Part shown: piece after piece, positions 26,925 to 36,514 of the stretch
How positions within the stretch are numbered: the stretch's first letter is position 1
Layout: each line of letters opens with the position of its first letter
Source of the DNA: Paenibacillus sp. BIC5C1
GTDB lineage: Bacteria; Bacillota; Bacilli; Paenibacillales; Paenibacillaceae
Assembly (NCBI RefSeq): GCF_032399705.1
Contig: NZ_CP135922.1
Coordinates: forward strand, 6,944,001-7,008,000
DNA: 64,000 nt
Reading direction: 5' to 3'
Notes under the pieces: model-generated
The model's input: only the letters and a program-made list of their open reading frames with translations
Told to the model about the DNA's origin: nothing
Databases searched by the model: none
Position numbers and translations under genes: made by a program

Positions 26925-29045
26925 TTAAGCCAAATACTCCGCCATAATCTGCTCGATATCAAACGGGGTAATTCCTTGCTCCACCGAATAGATTGTATCG
27001 GCCTGATCCAACGAATCTACCAGCTCACCTCTGGCCTTTGCGTGGAGTGTGAACAAGTCGTAGAGATCCGGTTTGCGCAATGTGGTCAGGGCTTTGCCCA
27101 TCAAGACCATCCCTTTTTGATTACCCTCAACATTGTTGTAATATTCTGGGTGTCTGGTCAGCGCCAGATCCGTCCAGATGACTGTACGCTCCACCAAATC
27201 CATAATAACGGGAATCGTGATCTGCGTATCTGCCGTGATATCAATCTTGTTCGCCACCGTGGACGGCTCGAAGATCTCGCCAGAGCCTGGCTTTTTCCGC
27301 ATCATCCAGCCCACAAAGCATTCCGGCAAATCGCAATATGGATGACTCGTAAAGGAAAGCAGACTCGCCACCACATAACGTCCGCCATAATCAACAATCG
27401 ACGGAATATGCAGGTCAATAAACTCACTTGCACCATGAGGTGCTGTCACGATATCCCCGCTGTGAACGGCCTTATAGTTGGATGAACGCAGATTCGTATA
27501 GGAGATGTGCTCTACATAGTTCCAGTTCTCATCGTACATCACCGCAGACAGATCGATATCTACGCGCCCCGTTGATTGACCGTTCACGGTCCCTTCCTTC
27601 CACCAGTTGAAGAAACGAATCGTATCTCCTTCGGCCATCGGCACCCGACTTCCCCGAACAATCGTATGAAGGGCCTTGCTCGCCGATCTTTGGGAAAAGG
27701 GAACCAGATAATCTTGAAGCTGTGGATCGACATACGTCTTCCCAAGCGAAGGAAGGGCGGCGAAACGCTGCACCAGCGCTTGTTCACACATTTGCACAAC
27801 TTTCTGACATGTATCATCGTCCATCTCTGGAAGCTGATTCGGAATGGCGAAAGCCTTCGCTACATTACCTTTCGGGAAAAATACACGCAGATCCTGCGGT
27901 TCATTACGCTGGGTAAAATGCTGCTTCACCTGCAACAATACCGGTGTCGATACGTGCTCCAAAATTTCTCCGAACGCCAGCAATACATACTCCTTATCCG
28001 TGGTAGAACGCAACAGGTGATCCAATCTTCTCGCAAATTCACCAGGACGCTGCTTCAACAGCTCAATTAAACTCCACACATTCTGGTATTGGAAGGCAAG
28101 CTCCACACTTCCGTTAAAGGTCGTAAACGATTTGTTATTACGCAAGATATCAAAAGCTTCCTCGCATCGGGGGTACCGCACCTTATATTCAGATGGATGC
28201 AGAATTTCGCCCAGACGAATCCAGCGATCCTTGTAACGGAGCATGTCTTCCGTAATCGAACCGCACTGTTCCAGAAGACCAAGCAACAGGCGTCTCTCAC
28301 GGCGCTTGAATTTACGGAAAGGCGAAGCTTGAGCCAGACTGACATCGCCATCCGACCAGGCTACAGCAAGACGAAGGACATCCGTTGCCGTTCTGAAATA
28401 CGGGCCGATTCGGTCGATATTGGCCTTTTCATATTTTAATAAGGAAGCTACTACGAACCCCACATTTTCCTTGAAAGGAATCTCGGCTGGCAACAACGCA
28501 TCTACTTCATCCGGTTCCGCATGTTCCAGCACCGTATCGATATCTGCTTTGTCTGTCTCCGAAATGGAGCCCTTCGCTTCAATGAGCTGACGGATGAGTG
28601 TCTGAAATTCAGCCTTGTTGCCGAGGCCAATGACTTTCAGGTTCACTTTATCCAGCAAAGGTACTCTTACCACGGGTTCATGACTCGGATATACCAAGGT
28701 CAGATAATGAAGGATGGCATTCAGGTAAAGTTCCACCTCATCTTCCTCCATCACCTGCGCCGGGAATCCAGGATACATTGGTCTGTAGTCCACATGTGCG
28801 CCGACCATGATTCTCAGATCAGCCACAACCTGGACCACCAATGCTTCAAATTGTTCCTTGGATAACGTTTGCACCGCCTGCATCAACTCATCCGAGAAGG
28901 TGTATCCAAGCGTTTCTATATTTTTAAGGGCCGTCGCCAAATAAACCTTCGGCAGCTGTTTCTCCCCTTGTTCTTGCTCGATCATGAGTTTGTTCGCTCT
29001 GCGCAAATAGATGGTATTGTTCATGATAAAAGAGTCCAGGAAAGC
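26925..29045 (-). CDS. Large protein with TerD-like C-terminal region
   Basis: A protein of about 707 residues with no signal peptide or membrane segment. The C-terminal third resembles TerD-family proteins: VDIDLSAVMYDENWNYVEHI, SGDIVTAPHGASEFIDLHIP, IVDYGGRYVVASLLSFT. The N-terminal two thirds are helical, with LLRRANK-like starts and a segment RRERRLLLGLLEQCGSITEDM. The overall arrangement resembles the MXAN_6230/SCO0854 group, known to me only as uncharacterised; this is a tentative match. The start is uncertain: ATG at 29045 (MAFLDSFIMNNT) or 29024; an upstream ATG at 29177 has no ribosome site. The molecular function is unknown. TerD-related proteins are linked to calcium binding and stress or phage resistance. 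Confidence 0.68.
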   Translation of the reverse strand, partial: AFLDSFIMNNTIYLRRANKLMIEQEQGEKQLPKVYLATALKNIETLGYTFSDELMQAVQTLSKEQFEALVVQVVADLRIMVGAHVDYRPMYPGFPAQVMEEDEVELYLNAILHYLTLVYPSHEPVVRVPLLDKVNLKVIGLGNKAEFQTLIRQLIEAKGSISETDKADIDTVLEHAEPDEVDALLPAEIPFKENVGFVVASLLKYEKANIDRIGPYFRTATDVLRLAVAWSDGDVSLAQASPFRKFKRRERRLLLGLLEQCGSITEDMLRYKDRWIRLGEILHPSEYKVRYPRCEEAFDILRNNKSFTTFNGSVELAFQYQNVWSLIELLKQRPGEFARRLDHLLRSTTDKEYVLLAFGEILEHVSTPVLLQVKQHFTQRNEPQDLRVFFPKGNVAKAFAIPNQLPEMDDDTCQKVVQMCEQALVQRFAALPSLGKTYVDPQLQDYLVPFSQRSASKALHTIVRGSRVPMAEGDTIRFFNWWKEGTVNGQSTGRVDIDLSAVMYDENWNYVEHISYTNLRSSNYKAVHSGDIVTAPHGASEFIDLHIPSIVDYGGRYVVASLLSFTSHPYCDLPECFVGWMMRKKPGSGEIFEPSTVANKIDITADTQITIPVIMDLVERTVIWTDLALTRHPEYYNNVEGNQKGMVLMGKALTTLRKPDLYDLFTLHAKARGELVDSLDQADTIYSVEQGITPFDIEQIMAEYLA

Positions 29046-29072
29046 CATATCCCTAAAAACTTGGTCTGGTGT

Positions 29073-29183
29073 AGAAGGAAGGAATATGATAGCCTGGACG
29101 CCTCCTCTCTGAATTGAGATCTTCAGGAAAGCGGCAACCCTAAGTTCGCCAATGAAGTTAGAAGGAAGGATCGCCATAGCCTG
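29073..29183. repeat. Spaced direct repeat upstream of TerD-like gene
   Basis: AGAAGGAAGG, six variable bases, then ATAGCCTG occurs at 29073-29096 and again at 29160-29183 with identical internal spacing. It lies in the leader region of the minus-strand gene. No family recognised. Confidence 0.7.
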
Positions 29184-29348
29184 AAGGCCAAAGGCCGAAG
29201 TTTGTGACCCGAACCTTTGATGAACCCATCATCTCAGATTCCACGATCTCCCAACAGGGCGAAAGTATTACGACTGAATAATTAAGGGTGAATTTTCCGA
29301 CTTGCATAGAGTAGTTCTGGAGGGCGGCATACACTAATGGTACATAAA

Positions 29349-29385
29349 AAAGAGCTAAGCACGGTTATAGCCGGCTTAGCTCTTT
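29349..29385 (-). terminator. Intrinsic terminator after mqo
   Basis: The arms AAAGAGCTAAGC (29349-29360) and GCTTAGCTCTTT (29374-29385) pair perfectly and are followed by a T-rich stretch on the minus strand. Confidence 0.85.
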
Positions 29386-29421
29386 ATCGCACCTACTATA
29401 GAGCAGGCCGCATATATCTCG

Positions 29422-30927
29422 TTACATCCGAACGACTGATTTCTCAGCCGTCAGCCCAAGCACCCGAGCGGTTGACGCATGTACCTGGTTTAGAAGACTA
29501 AGATTGTCGACCAGTGACTCGCCATAGGAAGGAACCATTTCCTTGATCTTTGGTTCCCAGGCATCCATATGCTGCGGGAAGCACTTCTGGAGGATTTCCA
29601 GCATCACGTGAACAGCAGTTGAAGCACCCGGTGAAGCTCCGAGCAATGCCGCAATCGAGCCATCCGCCGCAGTGACTACCTCCGTGCCGAATTGAAGGGT
29701 TCCTTTGCCGCCTTGAGCCGTGTCCTTAATCACCTGCACACGCTGGCCCGCCAGTACCATATCCCAATCCTCACTCTTGGCATCTGGAACAAAGTCACGC
29801 AATTCGGCCATGCGTTGTTCCTTGGATAACATGAGTTGTTGGATCAGGTATTTGGTTAGTGAGATTTCTTTGACGCCTGCCGCGAGCATCGTGAGCAAGT
29901 TATGCAGCTTCACGGACGTAATCAGATCGGCATTGGAGCCCGTTTTTAAGAATTTTGGCGAGAACCCGGCAAACGGTCCGAATAGCAGCGACTTCTGATT
30001 CTCAATAAATCGGGTATCCAAATGCGGAACAGACATTGGCGGAGCACCCACCGAAGCTTTTCCATATACTTTGGCATGATGCTGTTCCACGACTTTCGGA
30101 TTTTTGCACACCATAAAGATGCCGCTAACCGGGAAGCCGCCGATATGTTTACCCTCAGGAATGCCGGATTTTTGCAGCAAATGCAAACTTCCGCCGCCCG
30201 CACCGATGAAAACGAATTGTGCGGTGTGCCGTTCGACGGTTCCGCTCTTCAGATTTTTCACGGCTAATTCCCAAGATCCATTGCTTGTGCGTTTCATATT
30301 TTTCACGCTATGTTGGTAGTGGATATCCACGTTTTGGCTCTTTAAGTGTTCCATTAGCATACGCGTTAAAGCACCAAAGTTAACGTCCGTACCGGAGTCA
30401 ATTTTGGTGGCTGCAATCGGTTCATTGCCCGTGCGGTTTTTCATCATCAACGGAATCCATTCCGCCAGTTTTTTCTTATTATCCGAGAATTCCATGCCAA
30501 CGAATAACGGATGTTTCGCTAACGCTTCAAAGCGTCTTTTTAGAAACTGGACATTCTGCTCTCCATGTACATAACTCAAATGAGGGAGCGGCATAATGAA
30601 GTCCCGCGGATTACGAATCAGATTGCTTTTGACGAGATAGGACCAAAATTGCCTTGAGATTTGAAAATGCTCATTCACCTTAATCGCTTTGCTAATATCT
30701 ACGGATCCGTCTGGTCGTTCAACGGTATAGTTAAGTTCGCACAATGCTGAATGCCCGGTTCCGGCATTATTCCATTCGTTGGAGCTTTCCTCCCCCGCAC
30801 TGGCGAGCTTCTCAAAAACCTTAATATTCCAGTCTGGTGCCAATTGTTTAAGCAAAGTTCCCAAAGTTGCACTCATAATTCCGGCACCAATCAAGATAAC
30901 ATCTGTACTCGTTTGTCCCTGGCTCAT
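29422..30927 (-). CDS. mqo: Malate:quinone oxidoreductase
   Basis: A 501-residue FAD protein. The N-terminal dinucleotide fold reads [20 protein letters not shown], the signature of Mqo, with [20 protein letters not shown] after it and the conserved [12 protein letters not shown] and [19 protein letters not shown] motifs. Length and ends match the family. It oxidises malate to oxaloacetate at the inner face of the membrane, passing electrons to the quinone pool and bypassing NAD-dependent malate dehydrogenase. Start ATG with AAGGACGG upstream. It is a single-gene unit with its own terminator. Confidence 0.95.
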   Translation of the reverse strand: MSQGQTSTDVILIGAGIMSATLGTLLKQLAPDWNIKVFEKLASAGEESSNEWNNAGTGHSALCELNYTVERPDGSVDISKAIKVNEHFQISRQFWSYLVKSNLIRNPRDFIMPLPHLSYVHGEQNVQFLKRRFEALAKHPLFVGMEFSDNKKKLAEWIPLMMKNRTGNEPIAATKIDSGTDVNFGALTRMLMEHLKSQNVDIHYQHSVKNMKRTSNGSWELAVKNLKSGTVERHTAQFVFIGAGGGSLHLLQKSGIPEGKHIGGFPVSGIFMVCKNPKVVEQHHAKVYGKASVGAPPMSVPHLDTRFIENQKSLLFGPFAGFSPKFLKTGSNADLITSVKLHNLLTMLAAGVKEISLTKYLIQQLMLSKEQRMAELRDFVPDAKSEDWDMVLAGQRVQVIKDTAQGGKGTLQFGTEVVTAADGSIAALLGASPGASTAVHVMLEILQKCFPQHMDAWEPKIKEMVPSYGESLVDNLSLLNQVHASTARVLGLTAEKSVVRM

Positions 30928-31175
30928 GTCTACCGTCCTTATATCCTATATTTGCCAAAAGGATGTAAGCGTTATCGATTTGGCATTGCAGCAAGCCCCA
31001 TTCTTGAACAGGCCCGCCCCTTCTCTGAATGAATATAACCTTGATCTAGTGTATCAATAATATGGGTCAATTTAAATATGCAATTTGAAGATATTTGCTA
31101 TTCCCTCAGTATACGCTAGTTTATGTCAGATAGATAACCCGGTTATAGGGCTGAAAGATTAATTTGTTCAATAAA
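30928..31175. other. mqo upstream region, no gene seen
   Basis: This gap is the probable promoter region of mqo. I see no convincing coding frame, repeat or riboswitch-like structure in it. Confidence 0.4.
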
Positions 31176-31176
31176 A

Positions 31177-31212
31177 AGAGACAATTCTGGTTGCATGGCC
31201 TGAATTGTCTCT
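31177..31212 (-). terminator. Intrinsic terminator of toxin-immunity unit
   Basis: The arms AGAGACAATTC (31177-31187) and GAATTGTCTCT (31202-31212) pair perfectly; TTTTTATTG follows on the minus strand. It lies 64 bases past the stop at 31276. Confidence 0.85.
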
Positions 31213-31275
31213 GGAAGGTGAGAGGAATTGATATTTGGGTTAGTGTTTATCTGTTTGCACACCATAATAGTGTTT

Positions 31276-31815
31276 TTATTGAGACTCCAGTTCCAGCAAA
31301 CTGTTCTCTAGTATTTGAATGTTTTTACTCTCCATTATTTTAGAGTTCAGTACAGCAACAAAATTTATGAATTCTCGGGCATTTCTTACAATTTCCTTAG
31401 TAAAAGAAGCTAAGTTAACATTAGCGCCTTTCCAAGTTGAATATCTAAATTCCTTAAACGGCTCCGTAATAAACAGATCCAGAATGACTTCTCGATCAGT
31501 ATCTTCAACTAAACTGACTTCTAATTCCTTTTCCTGGGATTTAAACTCAAGCCACAAATTAGCGCTATCCGGAATTCGATATGCAACATAATTATGAACT
31601 TTAACCATTTTGGCAATGGTTATTAAGTCAACAAACCATCTAATGAGTCTTTCATTACCAAATGGACAATCTTCGAAGAACATGCCGTACTTATTACCGT
31701 TAAAGTCCAATTCAATAATTCCCTCTATATCATGTTTCGTCTGATCAAATTGCTCCGCGGACATTTGTTTAATTTCATCAAAGTTATCAATTGCTTTGAA
31801 AGAAATAGCGAACAT
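31276..31815 (-). CDS. Putative immunity protein to the WXG100 toxin
   Basis: A 179-residue acidic soluble protein starting MFAISFKAIDNFDEIKQMSA. No family is recognised. Its segments IIELDFNGNKYGMFFEDCPF and REVILDLFITEPFKEFRYSTW suggest a compact alpha/beta fold. I chose the ATG at 31815, nine bases after AGGAG, rather than a TTG two codons earlier. It starts 12 bases after the toxin gene ends and shares its terminator, the usual layout for the immunity gene of a polymorphic toxin. The role is inferred from position only. Its GC is lower than the surrounding genes, common for such cassettes. Confidence 0.65.
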   Translation of the reverse strand: MFAISFKAIDNFDEIKQMSAEQFDQTKHDIEGIIELDFNGNKYGMFFEDCPFGNERLIRWFVDLITIAKMVKVHNYVAYRIPDSANLWLEFKSQEKELEVSLVEDTDREVILDLFITEPFKEFRYSTWKGANVNLASFTKEIVRNAREFINFVAVLNSKIMESKNIQILENSLLELESQ

Positions 31816-31827
31816 ATTCAAGCACTC

Positions 31828-32970
31828 CTAATCTAATAAATCACCAATTTTATATATATGAGTTCCATATACAGAATCAACATTACCATTTCTAATGAAC
31901 ACCTTAATCGGTTCATTAAAAACAGTAACGGTATGCAACCCTTCGTTTACTCCTTGTTGTTTCAGCTGATTGACGGCCACCGTTGACGCATCAGTTATTT
32001 TTTTATCCGACCACTCTTTATTAAAAAAAGATTTCCTACTTAACATTTCATTAATCTGCTCTTCAGACATTTTCTTTTGGAGATATGGAAGTTGTTGCTT
32101 CGTACTATTTACAGAATGTCTATTAATAACATGATCAATTAGATTTTGACTCAAATTAACTTTCTGCTCAACGGCTTTTGGAGATGCTTCAACCACACTC
32201 TTTTGAGTATTCCCCAAATTCGCTTTAGCCGTTTCAAGATTCTTCTTAATTTTCGCCACGGCTGGACTAGATGATGGTAAACGAAATGGACCCTTGCCAC
32301 CCGGGACACTTCCACGAACCATCTGAATCGCCATAAACACTTGGGCAAACTTTAGAGAGGTAACCATGGTTCGAGCATAAGAATCAGAGACGGTTTCTCC
32401 TGTATAGGGATGTATTCCGTTCTGGAATGCCTTGATCTGTAGTGAAAATATATCCTCCCCAGGTGGTTCAACCTTCTCACCTTGCATGCGATTAACATCT
32501 AGATGTCCATGATCCTTCTCATACGCCTGAAGAGCAGCCTGATCCGCAACACCGTCCTCGTTGACAGGCATCCACACCCACTTTCCAAACATATTAATTT
32601 GTGCCATCCGATATCCCTTATCACCCGAGCTTGAATCACCTGCTGAATTGGTCATCATTGCTGCGGCACCGACTGCTCCAGTTGCACCACCCAGACTTAC
32701 CAACTGAGCATCTGCATCTTGGAAGCGCGTAGCGATGTCCTTCAATTCCTTGGATGTATTCACCATACTCTCCAGCGCTTTATCCAGTATAGGGCGTGAT
32801 TGCTCAAACTCATAGAAAAACCGCTCCTGCGTTGCACCCATCCACATCATCTGAATGAACATGATCTGTCTCGTCAGATCACCCCGTATACTCTCCAACT
32901 GTTGTCTGGCTTGATCCACCTGATTCGATACGTGATGCAGTTGTTCAGGGGTTACTTTGATTCTACTCAT
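31828..32970 (-). CDS. WXG100 polymorphic toxin with predicted nuclease C-terminus
   Basis: A 380-residue protein. Residues 1-95 are a helical WXG100 (LXG/ESX-like) export domain, with W43-M44-G45 at the hairpin turn (MMWMGATQERF). The middle contains a pre-toxin TG-type segment (IKAFQNGIHPYTGETVSDSY). Residues about 265-380 form a variable toxin domain with LIDHVINRHS (His280, Arg284, His285), FFNKEW and a final VYGTHIY, a pattern like RNases of the BECR fold. The likely export path is the type VII secretion system, not encoded in this window. The next gene is the probable immunity protein. Start ATG with GGAGAAATGT upstream. The exact catalytic activity is inferred. Confidence 0.82.
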   Translation of the reverse strand: MSRIKVTPEQLHHVSNQVDQARQQLESIRGDLTRQIMFIQMMWMGATQERFFYEFEQSRPILDKALESMVNTSKELKDIATRFQDADAQLVSLGGATGAVGAAAMMTNSAGDSSSGDKGYRMAQINMFGKWVWMPVNEDGVADQAALQAYEKDHGHLDVNRMQGEKVEPPGEDIFSLQIKAFQNGIHPYTGETVSDSYARTMVTSLKFAQVFMAIQMVRGSVPGGKGPFRLPSSSPAVAKIKKNLETAKANLGNTQKSVVEASPKAVEQKVNLSQNLIDHVINRHSVNSTKQQLPYLQKKMSEEQINEMLSRKSFFNKEWSDKKITDASTVAVNQLKQQGVNEGLHTVTVFNEPIKVFIRNGNVDSVYGTHIYKIGDLLD

Positions 32971-33149
32971 ACATTTCTCCGCTCATTTAAAATAGGATTA
33001 ACCTATGTTAGCAGAAGTTTGCAGTACAGGCCATCCGGCTAACATCCTGATTTAACCATTTCTAAAATATAAGCTGTACACATCATCGGTGCTATGGTCC
33101 TATATGCATTTACCCATTTCAAAGCACTTTTTACCAGCAAATAACCCCA

Positions 33150-33943
33150 TTACCCTATCCCCTCCAAAAACGTCCGATACCGCCCAATCTGCTCCTCCGT
33201 CGCATCTTCCCGCAACGATTCTAGTAGTGACGCGCATTTTTTGAAATACCGATTCATCTCAAGCTCATCCGCTAATCTAAGTGCATTGTTCGTATAAAGC
33301 TCGGTGATAACAATAGTGGTACATATCTGCATTGTTTGAAGAATCTAATTTTACACCAACACCCTGAACCTGATTCGCAAACATATGTAAAACTCGATCA
33401 ATCTGCCAACGATACAAGAACCGCGGCCTCCACAATCGTTCTTAGACCTGCTATACATTCCTCTGGATTCTCTAGCAGAAAATTCACATACTCCTCCAGC
33501 AGCTCTGCATGCCCCGCTTCAATCTCCAGCGCATACCGATTCACCTGTGCTCGATGCCTAAACTCCTGCATTACCTGCATTCCCGCCTCATTCAGCTCTT
33601 CCATCCATGCTAGTTCTGCATACCGGTCGATACACGCCCGCGCCTGATCCATCTGCCCCATCTTCTGGTGAGCCATGCTCCTCACTTGGAGACTGAACCC
33701 GTGATAATAGATCAATGGATGCTCAGTATGGATGTATGGTAAAGGTAATCCCTTGGTCAGATGCTCCTGCCGCTCTTCATGAATGCACTCAACACACTGG
33801 TACAAAACGTCCGCCGTCTCCATCACCTTGTTCCAATTTTCAAAAGCAACAGCCATGTCCAACATTTCAACAATAATGTCCGGTTTAAGTGATTTCAGGA
33901 TAGAAGTTCGCAAAGGGATTCCTCCTTGATTATCCATTATCAA
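33150..33943 (-). pseudogene. Decayed TPR-like regulator (two frame changes and a probable deletion)
   Basis: Three frames together read as one helical TPR-like protein. From 33943: ILKSLKPDIIVEMLDMAVAF to IAGLRTIVEAAV, where the frame stops. A second frame continues directly as LYRWQIDRVLHMFANQVQ and MYHYCYHRALYEQCT, then stops. A third frame resumes with NNALRLADELEMNRYFKKC and ends FLEGIG at 33150. The first change fits a one-base insertion near 33418-33425. The second, near 33285-33300, includes a probable loss of about 20 residues of a repeat. Intact relatives in Paenibacillus are tetratricopeptide proteins of unknown function, to my recollection. It is divergent from the XRE regulator. 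Confidence 0.7.
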
Positions 33944-34077
33944 ATAATTGTATAGTTAAACCAAAAGAAGATCAATATAAATTGTACTTATAAGTACTAT
34001 TATAATCAAAATCAATTTGTATATGTTAGTCTGTAACGATTCTATAACCTCTTCTAACCTTAAGTGGAGGTGATCAT

Positions 34078-34425
34078 ATGAATTTACCAGAAAGTGTAGG
34101 GAATCGAATACGCGAGTTAAGAAAGGCCAAGGGTTGGACTCAAGAACAACTAGCTGAAGCAGCAGGTCTTCATTACAGCTATATTGGTGGGGTTGAACGG
34201 GGAGATCGAAATATTTCTCTGGAGACTCTGGAAAAAATAATAAATGGATTTCAGGTTCCTGCTGAAGAAATCTTCAAATTCAACGAAGAATCCGAGTACA
34301 AAAATGCTTTGGATGAACATATAACATTAATAAGTGGTAAAAGCGCAGATGAAATCTCATCATTAACGAAAATTAATAAAGAGATTCTGAATACTATAGA
34401 AAAGCTACAAAAAAGTTCTGACTAA
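34078..34425 (+). CDS. XRE family transcriptional regulator
   Basis: A 115-residue protein. Residues 1-65 form a Cro/CI-type HTH: RIRELRKAKGWTQEQLAEAA, then SYIGGVERGDRNISLETL. This resembles small regulators with a SinR/SlrR-like fold. The C-terminal 45 residues are a helical, possibly dimerising tail (SLTKINKEILNTIEKLQKSSD). TGGAGGTGATCAT precedes the ATG. It is divergent from the decayed TPR gene and convergent with the diguanylate cyclase, sharing a terminator with it. Targets are unknown; the divergent promoter and itself are candidates. Confidence 0.86.
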   Translation: MNLPESVGNRIRELRKAKGWTQEQLAEAAGLHYSYIGGVERGDRNISLETLEKIINGFQVPAEEIFKFNEESEYKNALDEHITLISGKSADEISSLTKINKEILNTIEKLQKSSD

Positions 34426-34444
34426 ATACATCAGCATCGAAATC

Positions 34445-34476
34445 AAAAAGAGTGGAGTAACCCTCACACTCTTTTT
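34445..34476. terminator. Bidirectional intrinsic terminator
   Basis: The arms AAAAAGAGTG (34445-34454) and CACTCTTTTT (34467-34476) with A and T runs on both sides. It separates the convergent XRE and diguanylate cyclase genes. Confidence 0.85.
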
Positions 34477-34489
34477 TAATTTCATGAAT

Positions 34490-36184
34490 CTACAAAACAA
34501 CCCGCTCAAACTCCGCAAACTCAATCCGATTACGCCCATTCTGCTTCGCCTGATACAACGCCTTGTCTACCGCAGCGAACAACTGAATCAGATACCCCTC
34601 CGGATTGTCCGGGACATGCTCACATTCGAAATCCTCAATGGACAGAATTCCTATGCTAATCGTAATGGACACCTGTTCGATCTCATGATCCACCACAATG
34701 AGGTTCGACTCCACCGCTAATCTCACACGTTCCGCTATTTGTTGGGCTAGTTGCCGTTCGGTATGTGGAAGGTAGATCATGAACTCCTCCCCGCCATATC
34801 GCGTTAGAATATCGGTACTACGAATGGATTCTTTGACAGCCTGAGCCGTGCGATGCAGTACTTCATCCCCGATGACATGTCCGTAGCGATCATTGATCGC
34901 TTTGAAGTAGTCAATATCCAGCAGTATGAGTGAAAACGGCGTTTTATATTGAATGTTGGTGATAACCTCATGATTCAGGTGTTGGGTCAGATAACGACGG
35001 TTGTAGCAGTTCGTCAGACTGTCCGTCAGGGCGAGTTCTTCCAGCTTGCGATTGGCCTCGGACAACTCCAGACGAATGCGATCCAGGGCATGATTACGCT
35101 CCTGAAGCGTCTCATTCTGCCGATTCATTTCTTTTACGTAGAAGCGCTCTTGAGAGACATCCTGGAACGTAAGAATATGACCAATGGGCGCGCGCGCAGC
35201 ATCCACAATGGGAGACGCTTGTAGGATATAATGACGGATGTCATCCCGCCCCACGAGTACTTCAATTTGAGACAAGGTATTGTCCTTTTGCTTATACTCC
35301 TTCAGAAACTTCTGGCGGCTGCCCTCAACGCGAACAGAACCCAGAAATGCTTCCATATCAAAAGAATCCCCCACGTGCAGATCCATGAAGGATCGGGAGG
35401 CTTTGTTCAATTCAATAATCATCTCATTCTCATCCAGTACAAGGATGCCGTAAGGAATGGTATTGATCACATCCTCATGCGCGATGGAAACCAGATCGAA
35501 CACATTGTACCTTTTAATAACATAGACGAAGAAGAGGTCAGACACGAAAATCCCCAACGAGGTCAGTCCGGGAATGATAAACGGTAAATACGCTCTTAGA
35601 ACCACATTAAGCATAGCGTCGATGGTTGCAAAAACAGCCAACACAAATATGCCCCATAGCGTAACTTTCACCTGATTTTTAATCATGGAGGACGTTCGAG
35701 AAGAATATAGTGCCCGGAATAAAATAAAGAGGGACGTTACAAAGTAACTGACGAGTATAGCCATAACAACCCAGAACCAGAGTCCATATGCCCGCTCGAT
35801 ATAACCGCCCTCCAGCGGTGTTACAAACCAGCCCCATGGGTTCAGGATCACGCCAATGGCTCCAATAACCGCAGGGATGAACAATAGGAAGGATTTTTTT
35901 TGGCCTAATCGCTCCGCTTCACCCGTAATGAAGATCGTAAGCAGCAGCCAACCACTCCCTAGTAAGGAAACGGCGACAAAAGATAACGTAACGTAGAACA
36001 ACTGCAAGCCTGGATCTTTCGTCAACGTACTCGCAAATTGACAGAATGGCCAGAGCATCATTAACCCATGAAACAAAAAGTAAACCTTATGTAAGTTCGT
36101 AATTCTAACCGTTGCAAAAACATATACGTATACACCAAACAATAGGACGAATAGAAAGAGATCATACCATACTAATGGGCTCAC
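34490..36184 (-). CDS. Membrane diguanylate cyclase (7TM-PAS-GGDEF)
   Basis: A protein of about 564 residues. The N-terminal 220 residues hold seven or so hydrophobic helices of the histidine-kinase-type 7TM kind. A PAS domain follows (GILVLDENEMIIELNKASRS, DVSQERFYVKEM), then a coiled linker and a GGDEF domain with LTDSLTNCYNRRYL, the substrate loop DIDYFKAINDRYGHVIGDEV and an intact active site RYGGEEF. It should make c-di-GMP from two GTP at the membrane. I chose GTG at 36184 because AAGGAG lies seven bases upstream; a TTG nine codons earlier has none. The PilZ synthase at 59394 is a possible downstream target. Confidence 0.9.
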   Translation of the reverse strand: MSPLVWYDLFLFVLLFGVYVYVFATVRITNLHKVYFLFHGLMMLWPFCQFASTLTKDPGLQLFYVTLSFVAVSLLGSGWLLLTIFITGEAERLGQKKSFLLFIPAVIGAIGVILNPWGWFVTPLEGGYIERAYGLWFWVVMAILVSYFVTSLFILFRALYSSRTSSMIKNQVKVTLWGIFVLAVFATIDAMLNVVLRAYLPFIIPGLTSLGIFVSDLFFVYVIKRYNVFDLVSIAHEDVINTIPYGILVLDENEMIIELNKASRSFMDLHVGDSFDMEAFLGSVRVEGSRQKFLKEYKQKDNTLSQIEVLVGRDDIRHYILQASPIVDAARAPIGHILTFQDVSQERFYVKEMNRQNETLQERNHALDRIRLELSEANRKLEELALTDSLTNCYNRRYLTQHLNHEVITNIQYKTPFSLILLDIDYFKAINDRYGHVIGDEVLHRTAQAVKESIRSTDILTRYGGEEFMIYLPHTERQLAQQIAERVRLAVESNLIVVDHEIEQVSITISIGILSIEDFECEHVPDNPEGYLIQLFAAVDKALYQAKQNGRNRIEFAEFERVVL

Positions 36185-36514
36185 GAATCTTCTCCTTTTT
36201 GCATGCGACAACGAAGATAGTATTGAACTGGGTTATTCCTTAATGCTATGTGAAGCTTCGATAAACCTATAAAAGATATTCCTATATTATTGCTATTGGT
36301 TAATTTAACCACATCTTATCACACCGCTAATGGGGTGAGTAGCCCATACAATGGCAAACCAACCAACCTCTGTTTGAATTTTGCGCAATTTTTGCGTTTT
36401 TGTGAATGAAATTGAACGTTTGGATGTAAACCGGGGGAAAGAAGACCTTGTTAGCTGTCGTAAGAGGCAAGCAGGTACGTATGTAGAGCCCTCCGTTACC
36501 GGACGGCCCTCTCC
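36185..36514. other. Gap with a weak hairpin, no gene seen
   Basis: No supported gene in these 330 bases. The right end has a stem at 36488-36507 (GCCCTCCG with CGGACGGC, one mismatch), close to the stop of the acetyltransferase gene. It lacks a T tail on the minus strand, so it is a doubtful terminator. The rest is the diguanylate cyclase promoter region. Confidence 0.4.
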
